DNA of 34,158 nt from an uncultured Bacilli bacterium (GCA_944358815.1 CALVRX010000035.1:1-34158); one strand, 5' to 3'; positions 7,486 to 15,329 are shown, counted from the stretch's first letter. Numbers and translations: made by a program. Notes: a model not told the origin generated them from the letters alone.

Positions 7486-8583
7486 ATGAGTTTAACAGCA
7501 GGAATTGTTGGCTTACCCAATGTCGGTAAATCAACATTATTTAATGCAATAACAAAACAAAATATTTTAGCCGCTAATTATCCATTCGCAACTATTGAAC
7601 CAAATGTCGGCATGGTAACTGTCCCAGATGAAAGAGTAACTTTTCTAGAAAAAATGTATAAACCCAAAAAAACCATACCTGCAACCTTCGAATTTACTGA
7701 TATTGCTGGATTAGTTGAAGGAGCATCTAAAGGTGAAGGATTAGGTAATAAATTTTTATCTCATATTCGAGAAGTCGATGCCATCTGTGAAGTAGTAAGA
7801 TGTTTTGATGATCCAAATGTTACCCATGTATCTGGTAATGTTGACCCAATTCGAGATGTTGAAGTCATCAACGTTGAACTTGAATTAGCAGATCTCGAAG
7901 TAATAGAAAACCGATTAGCTAAAATGGGTAAAAAAGCTCGCCTAGCAAGTGATAAAGAAGCCATGAAAGAAGCTGAATTACTAGAAAAATTAAAAGAAAA
8001 TCTAGAAAAAAACATTAACCCTAGAAATTTAGACTTAACTGAAGAAGAATTAAAAATCTTAAAGCCATTTAATCTTTTAACTATCAAACCAATTATTTAT
8101 GTAGCTAATGTTAATGAAGAAGATATTACCACAGAAAATCAATATGTCCAAATTTTAAAAGACTATGCAAAAAAAGAAAATGCTGAAGTAGTAGTTATAT
8201 GCGCTAAAATAGAAGCTGAACTATCTGAACTAGACGATAATGATAAACAAGAATTATTAAATGATTTAGGAATTGAAGAAAGCGGTCTAGATAAATTAAT
8301 TAAAAGTTCTTATAAATTACTTGGTCTTTCCACTTATTTAACTGCCGGACCAGATGAAGTTAGGGCTTGGACTTATAAACAAGGTATGAAAGCTCCAGAA
8401 TGCGCTGGAATTATTCATACTGACTTCCAAAAGGGCTTTATCAAAGCCGAAGTAATGTCCTTTGATGACCTAAAAAAATATGGCTCAGAGTTAAAAGTGA
8501 AAGAAGCTGGCAAATTAAGACTTGAAGGTAAAGATTACATCATGCAAGATGGGGACATTTGCCATTTTAGATTTAACGTTTAA
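7486..8583 (+). CDS. ychF: Ribosome-binding ATPase YchF (OLA1 family)
   Basis: 365 residues, standard length. The G1 motif GLPNVGKST comes at residue 8. G3 is DIAGLVEGASKGEGLGN. The G4 motif is NVNEED instead of NKxD, the known change that gives YchF a preference for ATP over GTP. A C-terminal TGS domain follows (YLTAGPDEVRAWTYKQG to ICHFRFNV). YchF binds the 70S ribosome and affects stress responses and translation initiation. In-frame upstream ATG/TTG codons exist, but GGTGATG at 7475-7481 places the ATG at 7486 correctly, giving the conserved MSLTAGIVGLPN start. Its position just before rpsF-ssb-rpsR matches Bacilli. Confidence 0.97.
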   Translation: MSLTAGIVGLPNVGKSTLFNAITKQNILAANYPFATIEPNVGMVTVPDERVTFLEKMYKPKKTIPATFEFTDIAGLVEGASKGEGLGNKFLSHIREVDAICEVVRCFDDPNVTHVSGNVDPIRDVEVINVELELADLEVIENRLAKMGKKARLASDKEAMKEAELLEKLKENLEKNINPRNLDLTEEELKILKPFNLLTIKPIIYVANVNEEDITTENQYVQILKDYAKKENAEVVVICAKIEAELSELDDNDKQELLNDLGIEESGLDKLIKSSYKLLGLSTYLTAGPDEVRAWTYKQGMKAPECAGIIHTDFQKGFIKAEVMSFDDLKKYGSELKVKEAGKLRLEGKDYIMQDGDICHFRFNV

Positions 8584-8645
8584 AAACAATTAAAAAAGAC
8601 ATACTAATACTGGTGATTAATATGTACTTGGTTAATTGTTTTTTT
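8582..8645 (+). terminator. 12-bp terminator-like hairpin that encloses the next gene's start
   Basis: AAAAACAATTAA (8582-8593) and TTAATTGTTTTT (8632-8643) are perfect complements, and a T-run continues to 8645. The 38-base loop contains the GGTGAT site and ATG (8622) of the next gene. It can serve as the ychF terminator or as an attenuator of the downstream reading frame. Confidence 0.5.
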
Positions 8646-9124
8646 ATATACTCCATATTTAGTTTCCTTCTAGAAGGAATTTTTAATCTTATAGTATTAA
8701 AACATTTTACAAGTGGTATTTTATATGGACCATGGACTCCAATTTATGGCGTAGGTGCCATCATTACTATCGTAATATCCAAAAAAATATTTCAAAAACT
8801 TCATAAAAGTCAATTCATAGAAACTTTAATTACATTTTTAATTTTATCTGTAACTTTAACATTAACCGAATTTTTAGGCGGTTTCCTAATTGAAAAATAT
8901 TTCATATAACCATGTGGAACTATAAAAACTTTAATTTTCCTATTGGTAAATACATCACTTTAGAAATGACATTTGTCTGGGGTCTAATCAGTATATTTTT
9001 AATCTATATAATAAAACCACTTATTGATATAATTGAAAAAAAGATTCCTAAATTTATAACCATCATTTTATCCATACTGTTTGTATTAGATGTAATCATA
9101 ACTTTACTTACCCGTATAAAATAA
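8622..9124 (+). pseudogene. Frameshifted CmpB-type (PF06541-like) multi-span membrane protein
   Basis: The first reading frame (8622-8909) encodes a membrane protein with FSFLLEGIFNLI, FTSGILYGPWTPIYGVGA and EFLGGFLIEKYFI. The second (8912-9124) continues the same family with MWNYKNFNFPIGKYITL and FVWGLISIFLIYIIKPLID. Together they match the putative ABC-transporter permease family PF06541 (an LLE/LYGP-x-x-P-I-YG half, then a WxY half). The frames differ by one base: adding one T in the TTT at about 8902-8904 would join them through KYFHITMWNY. About 167 residues in total. The gene is probably inactive unless the shift is a sequence error. GGTGAT precedes the ATG. Confidence 0.8.
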
Positions 9125-9170
9125 AAGAAAGTAAAACTGCATCTAATTCATACATCATTCAGTAATTTTC

Positions 9171-9199
9171 AAAAGTAAACATAAACAGTTTACTTTTTT
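9171..9199 (+). terminator. Hairpin terminator upstream of the rpsF operon
   Basis: AAAAGTAAAC (9171-9180) pairs with GTTTACTTTT (9188-9197) over a seven-base loop, with T residues after. The right arm doubles as the -35 of the rpsF promoter. Confidence 0.65.
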
Positions 9200-9217
9200 A
9201 ATATATTTTGTTATAAT
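9189..9217 (+). promoter_or_regulatory. Promoter of the rpsF-ssb-rpsR operon
   Basis: TTTACT (9189-9194), 17-base spacer, TATAAT (9212-9217), with a TG extension at 9209-9210. This is one of the few promoters here with both hexamers and the extension, fitting a high-output ribosomal operon. Confidence 0.6.
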
Positions 9218-9224
9218 CTTAAAC

Positions 9225-9280
9225 GAGTAATTAAATTACTCCTTGCTTTTATAAAAAAGCCGAATAGACCATAAGGAGGT
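9225..9280 (+). ncRNA. Candidate S6:S18 ribosomal-protein leader (autoregulatory 5' UTR)
   Basis: A first hairpin GAGTAAT/ATTACTC (9225-9241) can form. Alternatively CTCCTT (9239-9244) pairs with AAGGAG (9273-9278), covering the Shine-Dalgarno. The inner hairpin GCTTTT/AAAAGC (9245-9260) is followed by CCG at 9260-9262. A CCG element next to a hairpin is the recognised feature of leaders bound by the S6:S18 pair upstream of rpsF. Two competing structures suggest that S6:S18 represses the operon by hiding the ribosome site. The identity is inferred from pattern and position. Confidence 0.55.
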
Positions 9281-9286
9281 GTAAAA

Positions 9287-9577
9287 ATGAGAAACTATGA
9301 AATCATGTTTATCGTTAGACCAACATTAAGTGAAGATGAAGTAAAAAAAGTTGTTAAAGATTTTTCAGACATCATTACTAAAAATGGTGGTAAAGTAACT
9401 AAAGAAGAAAACATGGGACAAAGAGAATTAGCTTATGAAATCAAAGATTTTAAAAGCGGATATTATTTCGTATTCGAAGTAGAATCTACAGATGATAAAG
9501 CTATTAAAGAATTTGATCGTCTAGCTCTTATTAATAATGACATTATTCGTCATTTAATTACAAAAGTAGAAAAGTAA
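9287..9577 (+). CDS. rpsF: 30S ribosomal protein S6
   Basis: 96 residues with the S6 pattern MRNYEIMFIVRPTLSEDEV at the start, NMGQRELAYEIKDFKSGYY in the middle and LALINNDIIRHLITK at the end. S6 binds S18 on the 30S platform near 16S helices 22-23. The start follows AAGGAGG. It is the first gene of rpsF-ssb-rpsR, which is the standard Bacilli order, with 15 bases to ssb. The leader at 9225-9280 likely regulates all three genes. Confidence 0.98.
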   Translation: MRNYEIMFIVRPTLSEDEVKKVVKDFSDIITKNGGKVTKEENMGQRELAYEIKDFKSGYYFVFEVESTDDKAIKEFDRLALINNDIIRHLITKVEK

Positions 9578-9592
9578 GAAAGAGGTAGATTT

Positions 9593-10063
9593 ATGAACAG
9601 AGTATGTTTAGTTGGTAGATTAACTGCTAAACCAGAATTAAGATATACAGGAAGTAATGTTCCATATACTAGATTTTCTTTAGCAGTAAACCGAACTTTT
9701 AATAATGCACAAGGAGAAAGACAAGCTGACTTCATTAATATTGTTGTATGGCGTCGTCAAGCTGAAAACGTAGCTAATTATTTAGATAAAGGAAGTCAAG
9801 TATCTATTGAAGGCAGAATTCAAACAGGTAGTTATACTGCTAATGATGGTAGTAGAAGATATACAACTGATGTCGTCGCAGACAATATTCAATTTTTGGA
9901 TTCTCGTCGTCAAAATCAAAATGATGCTCGAGTTAATAATCAAACCCCATATGATTATGAAGATGCCCCTGCCAATACAACTATGAATGATGTCGATATT
10001 GATGATGATCCTTTTGCTGATTTTGGAGACAATGTCTCAATTGATGATAATTTCTTAGAATAA
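9593..10063 (+). CDS. ssb: Single-stranded DNA-binding protein
   Basis: 156 residues. An N-terminal OB fold (about 1-105) carries [37 protein letters not shown] and [14 protein letters not shown], diagnostic of bacterial SSB. An Asn/Gln-rich disordered linker and an acidic tail follow. The tail has DDDPFADFG, then 13 more residues, and ends IDDNFLE. The usual terminal DDDxPF hook that recruits RecG, PriA, RecO and others is therefore not at the very end. It lies between rpsF and rpsR, so its expression is tied to theirs. AAGAGGT precedes the ATG. Confidence 0.97.
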   Translation: MNRVCLVGRLTAKPELRYTGSNVPYTRFSLAVNRTFNNAQGERQADFINIVVWRRQAENVANYLDKGSQVSIEGRIQTGSYTANDGSRRYTTDVVADNIQFLDSRRQNQNDARVNNQTPYDYEDAPANTTMNDVDIDDDPFADFGDNVSIDDNFLE

Positions 10064-10075
10064 AGGAGGTAAACT

Positions 10076-10291
10076 ATGGCAGAATTTCGTAGAAGAAAAA
10101 GAAAAGTATGTCAAATGTGTGCTGGAAAGCATGTTAGTTATAAAGACGATACTGTAAAAAAATATGTCAGTTTAGATAAAGGTAAAATTTTACCAAGAAG
10201 AATTACTGGTGCTTGCGCAAAACACCAAAGATATATTGCTAATGAAGTAAAAAAAGCTAGATTTATGGCATTACTTCCATTCGTAAAATAA
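10076..10291 (+). CDS. rpsR: 30S ribosomal protein S18
   Basis: 71 residues, with the basic N-terminal [11 protein letters not shown], then [20 protein letters not shown] and [20 protein letters not shown]. It retains Cys residues in C-x2-C and in TGAC-x-KHQ, the C+ (zinc-ribbon) form of S18. It partners S6 on the 30S platform and in leader binding. AAAGGAGG is eight bases before the ATG, and the gap after ssb is 12 bases. A terminator follows, closing the operon. Confidence 0.98.
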   Translation: MAEFRRRKRKVCQMCAGKHVSYKDDTVKKYVSLDKGKILPRRITGACAKHQRYIANEVKKARFMALLPFVK

Positions 10292-10323
10292 AACATTTGC
10301 TAACAAAAGTAAATGTTTTTTTC
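10288..10323 (+). terminator. Terminator of the rpsF operon
   Basis: AAACATTT (10291-10298) pairs with AAATGTTT (10311-10318), followed by a T-run. Confidence 0.7.
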
Positions 10324-10343
10324 TTAAACTTTTCACAATTAAA

Positions 10344-10352
10344 TGATATAAT
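10344..10352 (+). promoter_or_regulatory. Extended -10 promoter for rpiB
   Basis: TGATATAAT, 22 bases before the rpiB ATG. A weak TTAAAC lies at 17-base spacing. Confidence 0.5.
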
Positions 10353-10374
10353 TAATCTAAAAGGAGGATAACTT

Positions 10375-10896
10375 ATGGCAGAAAAAGAACCAACCCTAAA
10401 AGATATTGTAAAAAATGATTATCAAGAAAAAACAATTTTAGATTTAAATATACCAGATAATAAAATAGGCATTGCCAGCGATCATAGAGGTTTTGATTTA
10501 AAACAAAAACTTACAAAATATTTAACCAAAAAAGGCTATACTGTTATTGACTATGGTTGTGATGATAAATCCAGTCATGACTATCCGGAATATGGTTTCA
10601 AATTAGCCAAAGCCGTTCGTGATGGTAAAGTTGAAAAAGGCATCGCTATTTGTGGCAGTGGTATTGGAATAAGTATTGCCTGCAACAAAGTAAATAAAGT
10701 AAGATGTGCTAAATTAGATAACATTAAAGAAGCTAAATATACAAGGCAAGACAACGATGCAAATATCATGGCAATTAATGGAAATATGCCACTAATCAGA
10801 GCTAAAGACATTACCGATGTATTTTTAAAAACCCCGTTTAGTAATGAAGAACGTCATAAAAGACGTATTGAAATGTTAGACAACTATAAAAACTGA
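10375..10896 (+). CDS. rpiB: Ribose-5-phosphate isomerase B (RpiB/LacAB family)
   Basis: 173 residues. About 28 N-terminal residues precede the family start IGIASDHRGFDLKQKL, which is longer than usual. The active-site segment AICGSGIGIS places the catalytic Cys at residue 93; YTRQDNDANIMAING is the phosphate-binding loop region. HDYPEYG supplies further contacts. It interconverts ribose 5-phosphate and ribulose 5-phosphate in the pentose phosphate path; allose or galactose isomerase relatives cannot be excluded. GGAGG precedes the ATG. The stop overlaps the next start as TGATG, so a translationally linked operon with the ywzB-like gene is likely. Confidence 0.92.
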   Translation: MAEKEPTLKDIVKNDYQEKTILDLNIPDNKIGIASDHRGFDLKQKLTKYLTKKGYTVIDYGCDDKSSHDYPEYGFKLAKAVRDGKVEKGIAICGSGIGISIACNKVNKVRCAKLDNIKEAKYTRQDNDANIMAINGNMPLIRAKDITDVFLKTPFSNEERHKRRIEMLDNYKN

Positions 10897-11093
10897 TGGC
10901 ACTTAAAGGTTTTATATACATAGTAACGGTAATACTAACTATATGGGCTTTAGAAAGTATCAATATTTCTGGCATATTTAAAAAGAATAGATACTACTCA
11001 TCTAGGGTATTATATCTAATAGTCGCTATGGCTTTATCATACTTAGTCGTTAATTTTTTCTATGATTTTTTCGAAAGTACGAAATTTATATAG
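10896..11093 (+). CDS. DUF1146 (YwzB-like) two-span membrane protein
   Basis: 65 residues with two hydrophobic segments (about 5-20 and 38-56). The middle ALESINISGIFKKNRYYSSRVLYLIVAMALSYLV region fits DUF1146/YwzB. In Bacillus, ywzB lies upstream of spoIID in the atp-murA region, and here too the next gene is spoIID. The start codon shares its A with the rpiB stop (TGATG), so translation likely depends on re-initiation. Function unknown. Confidence 0.8.
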   Translation: MALKGFIYIVTVILTIWALESINISGIFKKNRYYSSRVLYLIVAMALSYLVVNFFYDFFESTKFI

Positions 11094-11107
11094 AAAGGAC
11101 CTAAGAT

Positions 11108-12019
11108 ATGAAAAAGCTCATTATCGTCACTCTATTAGTTATTATAATACCTTTTTTATTTGTCAAAATTTTTGTTCAAACTGACACAATAAAATTTAAA
11201 TATGTCACTAATAACACTATTAGAGTTAAAGATGAAAAAACAAATAAAATAATCAAACTCCCATTTGAAGAATATATCAAAGGAGTAGTTGCTGGTGAAA
11301 TGCCAGCTGACTTCGAAATAGAAGCCCTCAAAGCCCAAGCTGTTGCTTCTAGAAGCTATGCACTGTACCAAATGACTGCAACAAAAAACAAAGAATATGA
11401 TGTATTAAATACTACAGCAAACCAAGTATATTTAACCGATGAACAATTAAAACAAAATTGGAAAAACGATTATAATCAAAAAATAAATAAAATCAAAAAA
11501 GCCGTTGCTGAAACTAGTGGTGAATATTTAACCTATAAAGGAATGATAGTAAACGCTATGTTTTTCTCCACTAGTACTGGTAAAACTGAAAATAGTGAAG
11601 AAGTTTTTGTCTCTGCTCTTCCCTATTTAAGAAGCGTCGATAGTAAATGGGATGAACAATCACCAGCTTATACAGACACCTATACCTTTACTTTAAAAGA
11701 CTTCTACACAAAATTAAATATTCCTTATAATGATAAATTAACCATTGAAGTAACCCAAAAAACCTCAACTGGTCGAATAAAAAAATTAAAAATAAATAAT
11801 GTTGAATTAAATGGTAGAGATGTCGCCACTAAACTATCTCTTCGTTCTAATTATTTTGAAATAATTCAAAATAAAGACAAAGTGACAATCAATACTAAAG
11901 GATTTGGACACGGTGTCGGTATGAGCCAATATGGCGCCAATGGAATGGCAAAAGAAGGCTATAAATATAACCAAATTTTAAAACATTATTACCAAAATAC
12001 TGAAATAAAAAAAATTTAG
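11108..12019 (+). CDS. spoIID: Stage II sporulation protein D (lytic transglycosylase)
   Basis: 303 residues. A signal anchor (about 3-22) precedes the SpoIID/LytB domain. VVAGEMPADFEIEALKAQAV contains the catalytic Glu (E64 here; E88 in Bacillus). AVASRSYALYQ and the C-terminal FGHGVGMSQYGANGMA are hallmark motifs. The enzyme cleaves glycan strands without hydrolysis and, with SpoIIM and SpoIIP, drives membrane migration during engulfment. SpoIIM and SpoIIP are not in the window. GAAAGGAC precedes the ATG, 15 bases after the ywzB-like gene. LytB-like non-sporulation homologues exist, but the adjacent spoIIQ-like gene and mbl match the Bacillus order. Confidence 0.92.
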   Translation: MKKLIIVTLLVIIIPFLFVKIFVQTDTIKFKYVTNNTIRVKDEKTNKIIKLPFEEYIKGVVAGEMPADFEIEALKAQAVASRSYALYQMTATKNKEYDVLNTTANQVYLTDEQLKQNWKNDYNQKINKIKKAVAETSGEYLTYKGMIVNAMFFSTSTGKTENSEEVFVSALPYLRSVDSKWDEQSPAYTDTYTFTLKDFYTKLNIPYNDKLTIEVTQKTSTGRIKKLKINNVELNGRDVATKLSLRSNYFEIIQNKDKVTINTKGFGHGVGMSQYGANGMAKEGYKYNQILKHYYQNTEIKKI

Positions 12020-12065
12020 TATAAAAACACCAAAACTATCCAAAATGATAGTAGAGGTGAAAAAA

Positions 12066-12707
12066 ATGAAGAAAATAAAGCTAAAAAAACCAGTCGTTTA
12101 TAGCATGTGTGCCGCAGTAAGCGTACTTTTATTAGGAGGACTTTGGTATGCCGATATGTCTAATCAATCACTAAATAATAACCCAGATGAAGATTTAATA
12201 TATGTTTCTAGATTATTTGATGATAATGTTGTATCAGTCGTAAATACTCTACCAACCATCTTGAGACCATATAATAATCCTGAAATTAAATCATTAAATA
12301 ACTTTTACGATTATCAAAGTGATGAAAAAACCCAACAAAATGCAATTATAAACTATGACACAACCTATATTCAAAATAATGGTGTCGCCTATGGCGGTAT
12401 CAATGATACTTTTGATGTTTTAAGTGTTCTTCCGGGCACTGTTACATCGGTAAAAGAAGATAATTTAATGGGTAAAATAGTCACCATTCAGCACGACAAC
12501 AATATCATTACCACTTACCAAAGTTTAAGCGAAGTGACAGTCAAAGAAGGTGATAATGTAGCTCAAAACACCATCATCGGTAAAGCCGGTGATTCAAACT
12601 TAGAAAAAGACTTAGGCAAACACGTATTATTTGAAATTACCATGGATGGTAAATATTTAAATCCTGAAAACTGCTTTGACAAAACCATAGATCAACTAAA
12701 GAGTTAA
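12066..12707 (+). CDS. spoIIQ: SpoIIQ-like M23-domain protein, predicted non-catalytic
   Basis: 213 residues. One N-terminal transmembrane segment (about 12-30) is followed by a linker and a LytM/M23 domain (about 100-205). Metal-site motifs are degraded: the first motif reads NNGVAYGG where H-x3-D is usual, and the HxH motif reads KHVLFEI, keeping one His. In Bacillus SpoIIQ the LytM fold is also degenerate and pairs with SpoIIIAH across the septum as a scaffold. It is placed right after spoIID and before mbl, as in Bacillus. The start at 12066 is used because AGAGGTGA sits 7 bases upstream; the earlier in-frame ATG has no site. Confidence 0.8.
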   Translation: MKKIKLKKPVVYSMCAAVSVLLLGGLWYADMSNQSLNNNPDEDLIYVSRLFDDNVVSVVNTLPTILRPYNNPEIKSLNNFYDYQSDEKTQQNAIINYDTTYIQNNGVAYGGINDTFDVLSVLPGTVTSVKEDNLMGKIVTIQHDNNIITTYQSLSEVTVKEGDNVAQNTIIGKAGDSNLEKDLGKHVLFEITMDGKYLNPENCFDKTIDQLKS

Positions 12708-12724
12708 TTTATAACTCTTTTTTC
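12698..12724 (+). terminator. Terminator after spoIIQ
   Basis: AAAGAGTTA (12698-12706) pairs with TAACTCTTT (12712-12720) over five bases, then a T-run. It covers the last codons. Confidence 0.75.
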
Positions 12725-12823
12725 ATTTATACAAATTATCTTTTATAATAATATTAAATAAAATTTATATATTAAAAAAAGTATAAAAAAAAGACATTAG
12801 CAGTATCAAAACAATGTTAGGTA

Positions 12824-12832
12824 TGATATAAT
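12824..12832 (+). promoter_or_regulatory. Extended -10 promoter for mbl
   Basis: TGATATAAT, 23 bases before the mbl ATG. There is no good -35 at 17 bases. Confidence 0.5.
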
Positions 12833-12855
12833 ATTCTAAGAAAAAGGGTGATAAA

Positions 12856-13863
12856 ATGTTTTCAAAAGATATTGGAATAGACTTAGGAACAGCTAATGTT
12901 CTTATTTATATTAAAGGACAAGGAATAGTTTTAAATGAACCAAGTGTTGTTGCCATTGATGAAGAAACTAAAAGACCAGTAGCTGTTGGAACTGCCGCTA
13001 AAGAAATGCTTGGTAGAACACCAGGACAAGTAAAAGCTATTAGACCAATGAAAGATGGAGTTATCGCCGATTTTGAAATCACTGAAATCATGTTAAATAA
13101 CTTCATCAGAAAAGTCAATGGAAAAAGTTTCTTTGGAAGACCAAGAATCTTAATTTGCTGTCCTTCCAACATCACACAAGTAGAAAAAAACGCCATCAGA
13201 GAAGCCGCTGAAAAAACAGGTGCTAGGAAAGTTTACCTAGAAGAAGAACCAAAAGTAGCTGCTGTTGGTGCCGGTATGGATATATCTAAACCAAGTGGAA
13301 ATATGGTTATCGATATTGGTGGTGGTACAACAGATGTTGCGGTTTTATCATTAGGTGGTATTGTTACCTCATCATCCATTAAAATTGCCGGTAATGTTTT
13401 TGATAATGATATAATTAAATACATTAGAGAAAAATATAAACTTCTTGTTGGAGACCAAACAGCTGAAGAAATTAAATTCCAAATTGGAACCGTTTTTCCT
13501 GGATCAAAAAGTGAAAAAATGGAAGTTCGTGGTCGTGATTTAGTCACTGGTCTACCTCATACAATTACTTTAACCTCTGAAGAAGTAGAAGAAGCTCTAA
13601 GAGAAAGTGCCTATGTTATTGTCAACACGGCTAAATCTGTTTTAGAACAAACTCCTCCAGAATTATCTGCTGATATTATTGATAAAGGTATTGTCATAAC
13701 TGGTGGAGGTGCTTTACTTGATGGTATTGATAAACTACTTAGTCATGAACTAAAAGTACCTGTTTTTATTGCTGAAAGTCCATTAACATGCGTTGTTGAA
13801 GGAACAGGTGTTTTATTAGAAAATATTCCTTTACTAGAAAGTGGTTTAAATAAACGTTATTAG
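12856..13863 (+). CDS. mbl: MreB-family actin Mbl (cell-shape protein)
   Basis: 335 residues. Actin-fold motifs: FSKDIGIDLGTANVLIYIKG (phosphate 1), RPRILICCPSNIT, GNMVIDIGGGTTDVAVLSL (phosphate 2) and GIVITGGGALLDGID (adenosine). The sequence resembles Mbl more than MreB (for example GIVLNEPSVVAID and the context after spoIIQ), but I cannot align to be certain. It polymerises under the membrane and guides elongation peptidoglycan synthesis. In Bacillus, spoIIID lies just before mbl; no such gene is present here. The next gene (aminopeptidase) follows by 29 bases with no terminator. Confidence 0.9.
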   Translation: MFSKDIGIDLGTANVLIYIKGQGIVLNEPSVVAIDEETKRPVAVGTAAKEMLGRTPGQVKAIRPMKDGVIADFEITEIMLNNFIRKVNGKSFFGRPRILICCPSNITQVEKNAIREAAEKTGARKVYLEEEPKVAAVGAGMDISKPSGNMVIDIGGGTTDVAVLSLGGIVTSSSIKIAGNVFDNDIIKYIREKYKLLVGDQTAEEIKFQIGTVFPGSKSEKMEVRGRDLVTGLPHTITLTSEEVEEALRESAYVIVNTAKSVLEQTPPELSADIIDKGIVITGGGALLDGIDKLLSHELKVPVFIAESPLTCVVEGTGVLLENIPLLESGLNKRY

Positions 13864-13892
13864 TCCATAATAGAACTAGAAAGGTGGTTTTT

Positions 13893-15305
13893 ATGGAAAA
13901 AACAAAAACACAAATTTTAAAAGAAAAACTATTTAGACCAAACCAAAATGGTTGGAATTCTGCCAACTTAGATACAAACAAAATTATGACATTTGCTCAA
14001 GAATATATTGAATTTATCAACAAAGCTAAAACAGAAAGAGAATGTGTCAAAGAATTTACTAAAATTTTAAAGGAAAATGGCTTTCAAAATTTAAATGACG
14101 TTCAAAATTTAAAAGCTGGTGCAAAAGTATATTATATAAATAGACATAAAAATATATATGCTGCTGTCCTTGGTTCAGAAGATTTAACTAAAGGCTTTAA
14201 CATAATTGGTGCACATATCGATAGCCCAAGATTAGATCTTAAACCAAATCCATTATATGAAAGTACTGAACTCGCATTATTTAAAACCCACTATTATGGT
14301 GGCATAAAAAAATATCAATGGGTCAACATTCCACTAAGTATGCACGGCGTTATAATGACCAAAGATAATCAAAAAATTGAAATAAACATTGGTGAACAAG
14401 ATGATGAACCAATATTTACAATCGCCGATTTACTTCCTCATTTATCATCAAGACAAGATAAAAAGAAATTAGAAGAAGCTATTGGTGGTGAAGATTTAAA
14501 TATTCTAGTAGGTAGTATACCCTATACAACCGATGAAGAAATATCAGAAAAAGTCAAACTAAATATTTTAAATATCCTAAATCAAAAATACGGTATTGTT
14601 GAAAGAGACTTTGTCAGTAGTGAAATAGAATTTGTCCCTGCCTTTAAAGCAAAGAGTTTAGGTTTTGATCAAAGTTTAGTTGCTGGCTATGGACAAGATG
14701 ATAGAGTATGCGCTTATACTAGCTTAAGAGCTCTTTTAGAAGTAGAAAATCCAAAAAGAACAGCTATTTGCTTATTAGCTGATAAAGAAGAAATTGGTAG
14801 TATGGGTAACACTGGTATGTCATCAAGAACCTTTGAATATTTCCTAGAAAAAATTCTCGATAAAACTATTGGCAATAAACCAGGTATAATAGATGAAATA
14901 TATGAATCTACTAGAGTCTTATCCGCTGATGTGACTGGAGGATATAATCCTAATTATCCAGATACCTATGAAAAAAATAATGAATCTTATATCGGTCATG
15001 GTATCTCATTAATTAAATACACCGGAAGCGCTAGTAAGGGTGGAGCCTCAGACGCTAATGCTGAATTTGTCGGTTATGTTAGAAACCTATTTGAAAAAAA
15101 TAATATTACCTATCAAAATAGTGAAATGGGTAAAATAGGCATTGGTGGTGGTGGAACAATTGCCTATATATTAGCCGATAAAGGTGTTGACGTCATCGAT
15201 TGTGGCGTTCCAGTTATATCTATGCACTCACCGTATGAAATAACTAGTAAATTCGATATTTACAATGCCTTTAAAGCCTATGAAGTATTTTATAAAGACG
15301 AGTAA
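13893..15305 (+). CDS. M18-family aminopeptidase (aspartyl aminopeptidase type)
   Basis: 470 residues. Zinc-site motifs of M18 proteases: NIIGAHIDSPRLDLKPNP, GYGQDDRVCAYTSLRA, LADKEEIGSMGNTGM, SADVTGGYNPNYP and VISMHSPYEITS. These supply the two His, Asp and Glu ligands of the dinuclear centre. The enzyme removes N-terminal residues, often acidic, from peptides in the cytosol. The start at 13893 is preferred to an in-frame GTG at 13884 because AAAGGTGG then lies at proper distance. It is probably co-transcribed with mbl. Length agrees with the family. Confidence 0.93.
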   Translation: MEKTKTQILKEKLFRPNQNGWNSANLDTNKIMTFAQEYIEFINKAKTERECVKEFTKILKENGFQNLNDVQNLKAGAKVYYINRHKNIYAAVLGSEDLTKGFNIIGAHIDSPRLDLKPNPLYESTELALFKTHYYGGIKKYQWVNIPLSMHGVIMTKDNQKIEINIGEQDDEPIFTIADLLPHLSSRQDKKKLEEAIGGEDLNILVGSIPYTTDEEISEKVKLNILNILNQKYGIVERDFVSSEIEFVPAFKAKSLGFDQSLVAGYGQDDRVCAYTSLRALLEVENPKRTAICLLADKEEIGSMGNTGMSSRTFEYFLEKILDKTIGNKPGIIDEIYESTRVLSADVTGGYNPNYPDTYEKNNESYIGHGISLIKYTGSASKGGASDANAEFVGYVRNLFEKNNITYQNSEMGKIGIGGGGTIAYILADKGVDVIDCGVPVISMHSPYEITSKFDIYNAFKAYEVFYKDE

Positions 15306-15318
15306 CATCGTCTTTTTC
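15294..15318 (+). terminator. Terminator after the M18 aminopeptidase
   Basis: AAAGACGA (15294-15301) pairs with TCGTCTTT (15308-15315) with a six-base loop, then T residues. Confidence 0.75.
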
Positions 15319-15320
15319 TA

Positions 15321-15329
15321 TGCTATAAT
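15321..15329 (+). promoter_or_regulatory. Extended -10 promoter (TGCTATAAT)
   Basis: TGC then a perfect TATAAT, 20 bases before the ATG at 15350; no -35 seen. It lies directly after the preceding terminator. Confidence 0.45.
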
